9,554 bases of DNA from Paracoccaceae bacterium (GTDB taxonomy: Bacteria; Pseudomonadota; Alphaproteobacteria; Rhodobacterales; Rhodobacteraceae), in NCBI GenBank assembly GCA_007121115.1, contig SKMI01000212.1:1-9554 (forward strand). Reading direction: 5' to 3'. Under the pieces are notes generated by a model, which ran no database searches, was not told the origin of the DNA, and saw only the letters and a list, made by a program, of their open reading frames with translations. The position numbers were made by a program, and so were the translations under genes. Below, piece after piece: positions 5,116 through 9,554 of this stretch (position 1 is its first letter; every line of letters begins with the position of its first letter).

Positions 5116-5733
5116 TCAGGCCGGGTCGAAGAGCGCCTCCATCAGCGCGGTGATGGCGCGCGCGCGGTGGCTGATGGCGTTCTTTTCATCCCAGCTCATT
5201 TCGGCGAAGGTGCGGGTGTCGCCCTCGGGCACGAACACCGGATCATAACCGTGGCCTTCGCGCCCGCGCGGGGGCCAGACCAGATGCCCGGGCGCGTGGC
5301 CTTCGAAGACCGCGTCGGCGCCATCGGGCCAGGCCAGCACCAGCGTGCAGGCGAAGCGCGCGGTCCAGGGCTGCGGCGCGCCCCGCGCGGTCAATTCCGC
5401 GTGGGTCCGCTCCATCGCCTGCATGAAGTCGCGCCCGTGTGGCGTTTCGGCCCAGTCGGCGGTGTGCACGCCCGGCGCGCCGTCGAGCGCCGCGACCTCC
5501 AGCCCGCTGTCATCGGCCAGCGCCGGAAGCCCCGTGGCCTGCGCGGCCGCGTGCGCCTTGATCCGGGCGTTTCCGACGAAGGTGGTTTCGGTCTCTTCGG
5601 GTTCCGCCAGACCGTGATCGGTGGCCCCGGTCACGGTGATCCCGCGCGGGCCGAGGATCTGGCGAAACTCCATCAGCTTGCCCGCGTTGTGCGAGGCGAT
5701 GAGCAGCGCGTCGCCCGTAAACCGCCGCGTCAT
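5116..5733 (-). CDS. rdgB: dITP/XTP pyrophosphatase (RdgB/HAM1 family)
   Basis: 205 residues, normal for the family. The enzyme hydrolyses dITP, ITP and XTP to monophosphates plus pyrophosphate, keeping deaminated purines out of DNA and RNA. Motifs are ASHNAGK (13-19, triphosphate binding), ETTFVGNARIKA (49-60), ADDSGLEVAALDGAPGVHT (73-91, catalytic Asp and metal site), GYDPVF (162-167) and SHRARA (188-193, base recognition). The start is the ATG at 5733, whose ATGA overlaps the rph stop, so the two are co-translated. The rph-rdgB pairing is widespread in bacteria. In many alphaproteobacteria I would expect hemW next; here the gene is followed instead by element copy B and the convergent GNAT gene. 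Confidence 0.96.
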   Translation of the reverse strand: MTRRFTGDALLIASHNAGKLMEFRQILGPRGITVTGATDHGLAEPEETETTFVGNARIKAHAAAQATGLPALADDSGLEVAALDGAPGVHTADWAETPHGRDFMQAMERTHAELTARGAPQPWTARFACTLVLAWPDGADAVFEGHAPGHLVWPPRGREGHGYDPVFVPEGDTRTFAEMSWDEKNAISHRARAITALMEALFDPA

Positions 5734-6446
5734 CCCGCCACCGCTGCCTTCTGCGCCGCCACCAGTTGCGCGCAGCCTGCCTCGGCCAGATCCATCAGCC
5801 GGGTCATCTCGTCGCGCGAGAAGGTTGCGCCCTCGGCGGACATCTGCACCTCGATCAGCCGCCCCGAGCCCAGCAGGATGAAATTGCCGTCCACCCCCGC
5901 CACGCTGTCCTCGGCATAGTCCAGATCGGCCACCGGCTGGCCCGCGTAGATCCCGCAACTGATGGCGGCCACATGGTCGATGATCGGGTCCGAGGTCACA
6001 TCCCCGGCCTTCAGCAGCTTGTTCACCGCCAGCCGCAGCGCCACCCAGCCGCCGGTGATGGCTGCGCAGCGGGTGCCGCCATCGGCCTGGATCACGTCGC
6101 AATCCACGGTGATCTGCCGCTCGCCCAGCGCCGAGCGGTCGATGCCGGCCCGCAGGCTGCGCCCGATGAGGCGCTGGATCTCCACCGTGCGCCCGGTCTG
6201 CTTGCCGCTTGCAGCCTCCCGCCGGTTGCGGGTGTTGGTGGCGCGCGGCAGCATCCCGTATTCCGCCGTCACCCAGCCCAGGCCCGTGTTGCGCAGGAAC
6301 GGCGGCACGCGCTCTTCCAGCGAGGCGGTGCAGATCACCTGCGTTTCGCCCATGCGGATCAGGCAGGAGCCCTCGGCGTGCTTGACAATGCCGGTCTCGA
6401 TTGAAATTGCGCGGATATCGCCTAAGTCTCTGCCAGAAGGCCGCAT
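5730..6446 (-). CDS. rph: Ribonuclease PH
   Basis: 238 residues, exactly family size. RNase PH is a phosphorolytic 3'-5' exonuclease that trims tRNA 3' ends as a hexamer. Motifs are MRPSGR at the start, PRATNTRNRREA (67-78), GRSLRA (95-100), DCDVIQADGGTR (115-126) and DYAEDSVAGVDGNF (176-189). In the third of these, Gly124-Thr125-Arg126 bind phosphate. Asp180 and Asp186 correspond to the metal/catalytic acids. The start at 6446 gives the conserved MRPSGR N-terminus; an AAGGGA about 6 nt upstream is a modest Shine-Dalgarno. The reading frame stays open upstream into the antisense of hrcA, which I ignore. It is divergent from hrcA across 132 bp and overlaps rdgB by 4 bp. Confidence 0.97.
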   Translation of the reverse strand: MRPSGRDLGDIRAISIETGIVKHAEGSCLIRMGETQVICTASLEERVPPFLRNTGLGWVTAEYGMLPRATNTRNRREAASGKQTGRTVEIQRLIGRSLRAGIDRSALGERQITVDCDVIQADGGTRCAAITGGWVALRLAVNKLLKAGDVTSDPIIDHVAAISCGIYAGQPVADLDYAEDSVAGVDGNFILLGSGRLIEVQMSAEGATFSRDEMTRLMDLAEAGCAQLVAAQKAAVAG

Positions 6447-6486
6447 CGGATTCCCTTTCGCATGGCACTTTCGCGTGACGGGGGGC

Positions 6487-6515
6487 GGGATACGCGGCAA
6501 GCTGCGCGCACGCAA
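6487..6515 (-). promoter_or_regulatory. Weak candidate promoter of rph-rdgB
   Basis: On the minus strand TTGCGT (6515-6510) and TATCCC (6492-6487) are 17 bp apart, giving a leader of about 35 nt before the rph ATG. Both boxes match poorly, so this is tentative. I found no CIRCE-type inverted repeat (TTAGCACTC/GAGTGCTAA) in 6447-6578, nor a clear hrcA promoter. Confidence 0.25.
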
Positions 6516-6578
6516 CCCGCTTCCGTCCGACTGGAGCGCTGCGGGCAGGGGTAGGGCAAAAGCAACCACGCACGGGCC

Positions 6579-7658
6579 ATGGATACACCGGGCAACACCG
6601 CAAGGGTTCTGGAACAACTCAACGCCCGCTCGCGCGAGGTGTTTCGCCGCGTGGTCGAAGGGTATCTGGACACCGGCGCGCCCATCGGCTCGCGCACGCT
6701 CACCCGCGACATGAGCGAGAAGGTCTCGGCCGCGACGGTGCGCAACGTGATGCAGGACCTGGAATATCTGGGCCTGCTGGACAGCCCGCATATCTCGGCC
6801 GGGCGGGTGCCGACCAATCTGGGCCTGCGGCTGTTCGTGGACAGCCTGCTGGAAATCGCGCCGGTGGATGACAGTGACCGCGCGGCGCTGGACCAGACCT
6901 TCGGGTCCAACGAACGCGATGTGGGCACGCTGCTGGACCGGGTGGGCACGGCGCTTTCCGGGTTGACGCAGGGAGCGTCGTTGGTGCTGGCGCCGAAGCA
7001 CGAAGCGCCGATCAAGCATATTGAATTCGTCAGCCTCGCCCCCGACCGGGCGCTGGTGGTGCTGGTGTTTTCCGACGGGCATGTGGAAAACCGTGTCTTC
7101 ACCCCGCCGCCGGGCCAGACCGCCAGTTCCATGCGCGAGGCGGCGAATTTCCTCAACGCGATGGTCGAGGGGCTGACGCTGACCGAGTTGCGCCAGCGCT
7201 TCCGCCGCGAGATCGCGCACCGCCGCGCCGAAATCGACGATCTGGCGCGTTCGCTGGTGGAAAGCGGCTTCGCGGTCTGGGAGCACGAGGGCGAACCGCA
7301 GGAGCGACTGATCGTGCGCGGGCGCGCGCATCTGCTGGAGAATGTCCCCGAGACCGAGGATCTGGATCGCATCCGGCGGCTGTTCGACGATCTGGAGCGC
7401 AAGCGCGACATCGCCGAGTTTCTGGAACTGACCGAGGAAGGCGACGGTGTGCGCATCTTCATCGGCGCCGAGAACAAACTTTTCTCGCTTTCGGGTTCCT
7501 CTCTGGTGGTTTCTCCATATATGAACGCGGACCGCAGGATCGTGGGCGCGGTCGGCGTGATCGGCCCGACGCGGCTGAATTACGGGCGTATCGTGCCCAT
7601 CGTGGATTACACGGCGCAACTGGTGGGCCGGATGCTCACCGACCGCAGCCATGAGTGA
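6579..7658 (+). CDS. hrcA: Heat-inducible transcription repressor HrcA
   Basis: 359 residues. HrcA binds CIRCE operators, typically upstream of groESL, and its folding depends on GroEL, which links chaperone load to repression. The N-terminal winged-helix region (about 12-95) has SREVFRRVVEGYLDTGAPIG (18-37), SRTL, SAATVRNVMQDLEYLGLL (50-67) and SPHISAGRVPT (69-79), then FVDSL. The GAF-like and dimerisation parts follow, with the family's GASLVLAP, KHIEFV, NADRRIVGAVGVIGPTRLNY and Y-x-R/G closing segments. The start is the ATG at 6579; the Shine-Dalgarno is weak. No CIRCE is visible upstream, so autoregulation through CIRCE is not supported here and the groESL target lies elsewhere. It is divergent from rph and followed by grpE after 20 bp. 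Confidence 0.97.
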   Translation: MDTPGNTARVLEQLNARSREVFRRVVEGYLDTGAPIGSRTLTRDMSEKVSAATVRNVMQDLEYLGLLDSPHISAGRVPTNLGLRLFVDSLLEIAPVDDSDRAALDQTFGSNERDVGTLLDRVGTALSGLTQGASLVLAPKHEAPIKHIEFVSLAPDRALVVLVFSDGHVENRVFTPPPGQTASSMREAANFLNAMVEGLTLTELRQRFRREIAHRRAEIDDLARSLVESGFAVWEHEGEPQERLIVRGRAHLLENVPETEDLDRIRRLFDDLERKRDIAEFLELTEEGDGVRIFIGAENKLFSLSGSSLVVSPYMNADRRIVGAVGVIGPTRLNYGRIVPIVDYTAQLVGRMLTDRSHE

Positions 7659-7678
7659 AGTGAAGGAAGGCAGGACGT

Positions 7679-8290
7679 ATGGCGAATCAACAAGCCAAGC
7701 CAGATCACGGCGATGCCGTGGACCCGTTCCAACCGGACACCGAGGCGCAGGAGGCAGCGGCCCAGGGCGGCACCGAGCGCGAACCCGAGCCAGAACCCGC
7801 GCCGGAGCCCGAGCCCCAGGCCGACCCCATCGCGCAACTGGAGGCCGAGCGCGACGCGCTGCGCGACCGCATGATGCGCGCGCTGGCCGATGCCGAGAAC
7901 ACCCGCAAGCGCGCCGAGAAGGATCGCCGGGACGCCATGCTTTACGGCGGCTCCAAGCTCGCCCGCGACCTGCTGCCGGTTTATGACAACCTCGCCCGCG
8001 CGCTCAATTCCGCCAATGACGAGGCGCAGGCGGCGGCGCCTGGGCTGGTGCAGGGGGTGGAGCTGACCCTGCGTGAGTTGACCAACGTGCTGGAGCGCCA
8101 CGGCGTGACCCGCATCTGCCCCGAACCGGGCGATGCCTTCGACCCGCACCGGCATCAGGCGATGTTCGAGGCCCCGGTGCCGGATTACAAGGCCGGGCAG
8201 ATCATCCAGGTGATGGCAGAAGGCTTCATGCTGCACGAACAGCTTCTGCGCCCGGCGCAGGTGGGGGTCAGCTCCACCCCGGCGTCCTGA
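7679..8290 (+). CDS. grpE: GrpE, nucleotide exchange factor of DnaK
   Basis: 203 residues. GrpE is a homodimer that releases ADP from DnaK. Residues 1-50 are a disordered acidic tail with a Glu-Pro repeat (EPEPEPAPEPEP, 35-46). The long coiled-coil helix covers about 51-90 (DRMMRALADAENTRKRAEKD), followed by the helix-bundle segment with LLPVYDNLARAL (98-109). The beta-wing that contacts DnaK begins near 145 and includes GDAFDPHRHQAMFE (151-164) and ends EGFMLHEQLLRPAQVGVS (181-198). The Shine-Dalgarno is a purine run, AAGGAAGG, and AGGA, just before the ATG at 7679. The 20-bp gap from hrcA and 8-bp gap to hemW indicate one operon. dnaK and dnaJ are not in the window. Confidence 0.97.
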   Translation: MANQQAKPDHGDAVDPFQPDTEAQEAAAQGGTEREPEPEPAPEPEPQADPIAQLEAERDALRDRMMRALADAENTRKRAEKDRRDAMLYGGSKLARDLLPVYDNLARALNSANDEAQAAAPGLVQGVELTLRELTNVLERHGVTRICPEPGDAFDPHRHQAMFEAPVPDYKAGQIIQVMAEGFMLHEQLLRPAQVGVSSTPAS

Positions 8291-8298
8291 GCCCGATC

Positions 8299-9483
8299 AT
8301 GGAGGCCGCACCGGCTGCGGCGTTGGAAGACGCCGATTGGCAGGCGGCGGGGTTCGGCCTCTACATCCACTGGCCGTTTTGCGCCGCCAAATGCCCCTAT
8401 TGCGATTTCAACAGCCACGTCAGCGCGCGGATCGATCAGGCGCGATGGGCGCGGGCTTATCTGGCCGAAATCGACCGGTTGGGCGCGTTGGTGCCGGGCC
8501 GCGTGGTGCAGACGGTGTTCTTTGGCGGCGGTACGCCGAGCCTGATGGACCCGGATGTGGTGGCGGCCGTGATCGCGCGCATCCGTGCCACCTGGCCCGT
8601 GGCCAACGCGCCCGAGGTGACGCTGGAGGCCAACCCGACCTCGGCCGAGGCGGGGCGCTTCGCGGCCTATGCGCAGGCGGGGGTGACGCGGCTGTCGCTG
8701 GGGGTGCAGGCGCTCAATGACAAGGACCTGCGCGCGCTGGGCCGCCTGCACAGCGTCGCCGAGGCGCGGGCGGCCTATGAAATGGCGCGCGCGGCCTTCG
8801 ACCGGGTCAGCTTCGATCTGATCCACGCGCGCCAGCACCAGAGCCTGGCAGGCTGGCGCGCGGAACTGACCGAGGCGCTGGCGATGGCGGTCGATCACCT
8901 CTCGCTCTATCAGCTGACCATTGAGGACGGCACGGCCTTCGGCGCGCGCCATGCCGCAGGCGGCCTGCGCGGGCTGCCGGACGATGATCTGGCCGCCGAC
9001 ATGTATGCGCTGACGCAGGATCTGTGCGGCGCCGCCGGGATGCCCGCCTATGAGGTATCGAACCACGCCCGCCCGGGCGCCGAATCGCGGCACAACCTGA
9101 TCTACTGGCGCGGCGGCGACTGGGCCGGGATCGGCCCCGGCGCCCATGGGCGGCTGACGCTGGCGGGGCGGCGGCTGGCCACCAGCACGCCACTGGCGCC
9201 CGGCGCCTGGCTCGAAGCGGTGGAGCGCAAGGGCAGTGGCGCTCTGGCGGACGCGGGGGTGCCCGCGGAAGAGCACGCCACCGAATACCTGATGATGAGC
9301 CTGCGCCTGACCGAGGGCGCCGATCTGGCCCGCTACGCGCGGCTGGCGGGCGCGCCGCTGGAGGCTCCCCGGATCGACACGCTGGCGGCGGACGGGCTGG
9401 TCCAGCGCCGGGGCGACCGGCTGGCCTGCACCCAGACCGGGCGCGTGGTGCTGAACGGTGTGCTGCGGGCCCTGCTCGCCTGA
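8299..9483 (+). CDS. hemW: Heme chaperone HemW (radical SAM, HemN-like)
   Basis: 394 residues. HemW binds a [4Fe-4S] cluster and heme and is thought to insert heme into respiratory proteins. It was long annotated as oxygen-independent coproporphyrinogen III oxidase. The radical SAM triad CX3CX2C is Cys28, Cys32 and Cys35, followed by Asp-Phe rather than the extra Cys of true HemN. GGGTPS (76-81) binds SAM, and EANPTS (110-115) and RLSLGVQALND (131-141) are barrel motifs. The HNxxYW heme-related motif is HNLIYW (265-270), with GIGPGAHG following. EYLMMSLRLTEG (329-340) opens the HemN C-terminal domain. The start at 8299 lies 8 bp after grpE and lacks a Shine-Dalgarno, so reinitiation is possible. 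Linkage to grpE rather than rdgB seems unusual. Confidence 0.95.
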   Translation: MEAAPAAALEDADWQAAGFGLYIHWPFCAAKCPYCDFNSHVSARIDQARWARAYLAEIDRLGALVPGRVVQTVFFGGGTPSLMDPDVVAAVIARIRATWPVANAPEVTLEANPTSAEAGRFAAYAQAGVTRLSLGVQALNDKDLRALGRLHSVAEARAAYEMARAAFDRVSFDLIHARQHQSLAGWRAELTEALAMAVDHLSLYQLTIEDGTAFGARHAAGGLRGLPDDDLAADMYALTQDLCGAAGMPAYEVSNHARPGAESRHNLIYWRGGDWAGIGPGAHGRLTLAGRRLATSTPLAPGAWLEAVERKGSGALADAGVPAEEHATEYLMMSLRLTEGADLARYARLAGAPLEAPRIDTLAADGLVQRRGDRLACTQTGRVVLNGVLRALLA

Positions 9484-9506
9484 ACCGGAGCGCCGCGCCC
9501 TTGGGG

Positions 9507-9530
9507 CCGAGGGTGAAGAAGCGCCCTCGG
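9507..9530 (+). terminator. Hairpin after hemW, possible terminator of hrcA-grpE-hemW
   Basis: CCGAGGG (9507-9513) pairs with CCCTCGG (9524-9530) across a 10-nt loop, 23 bp after the hemW stop. No U-tract follows, so intrinsic termination is uncertain. Two near-identical 13-mers, GCGCCCTTGGGGC (9495-9507) and GCGCCCTCGGGGC (9521-9533), flank the loop and can also pair with themselves. Confidence 0.35.
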
Positions 9531-9536
9531 GGCTTG

Positions 9537-9554
9537 CCCCCCCCCCCCCCCCCC
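9537..9554 (+). repeat. Poly-C tract of at least 18 at the window end
   Basis: Eighteen consecutive C run to the last base. Nothing comparable occurs elsewhere in the window. It could be a real homopolymer, but an assembly or sequencing artefact at a contig end is more likely: no-signal cycles read as G in two-colour Illumina chemistry would appear as C on the other strand. Confidence 0.9.

Noticed and set aside
6447..6578. A CIRCE operator expected near hrcA
   Set aside because: GGCACT at 6464-6469 slightly resembles half of CIRCE, but there is no matching GAGTGC arm at the right spacing.
5730..7652. A 640-codon minus-strand frame that includes rph
   Set aside because: Only the part from 6446 on matches RNase PH. 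The upstream 400 codons are antisense to hrcA and read as His/Arg/Gln-rich shadow translation.

Overview
The window is a strongly GC-rich chromosomal segment of an alphaproteobacterium, most probably a member of the Rhodobacteraceae (Roseobacter group). Three things point there: a DUF6324-type small protein, an alphaproteobacterial-type tRNA-His (no encoded G-1, G1:U72 pair, A73), and an rph-rdgB pair divergent from hrcA-grpE. Almost all of it is housekeeping. I see no phage, transposase, CRISPR array, toxin-antitoxin pair or defence genes.

Layout. 1-1013 is a minus-strand block: tRNA-His(GTG), nadD (NAD synthesis) and the first 43 codons of an exported protein with a Tat-type signal, possibly a D-Ala-D-Ala carboxypeptidase. 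1151-1680 holds two small plus-strand genes: a DUF6324 protein and a 60-residue, two-helix membrane protein resembling the C-terminal end of a LysE/RhtB exporter. 1847-3491 is minus-strand map (methionine aminopeptidase) behind sfsA. A 49-bp divergent gap separates sfsA from a plus-strand pair, a CinA N-domain (MoaB/Mog fold) protein and a GNAT acetyltransferase joined by an ATGA overlap. 5116-6446 is minus-strand rph-rdgB, also joined by ATGA. 6579-9483 is plus-strand hrcA-grpE-hemW. The sequence ends in 18 consecutive C.

The genes serve core physiology: NAD supply (nadD), N-terminal protein maturation (map), tRNA 3' processing (rph), nucleotide-pool cleaning (rdgB), heat-shock control and DnaK nucleotide exchange (hrcA, grpE), and heme delivery (hemW).

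The least expected structure lies between genes. Both convergent gaps (1681-1783 and 5018-5103) contain copies of the same roughly 85-105 bp palindromic element. Four sequence blocks are shared in the same order. A terminal hairpin keeps its position although its arms differ in sequence, which suggests selection on the fold. Other points worth a look are a 13-residue in-frame insertion near the MetAP active site, two face-to-face promoters apparently sharing one TATA core, a 15-bp palindrome inside a candidate promoter, and hemW placed after grpE rather than after rdgB.
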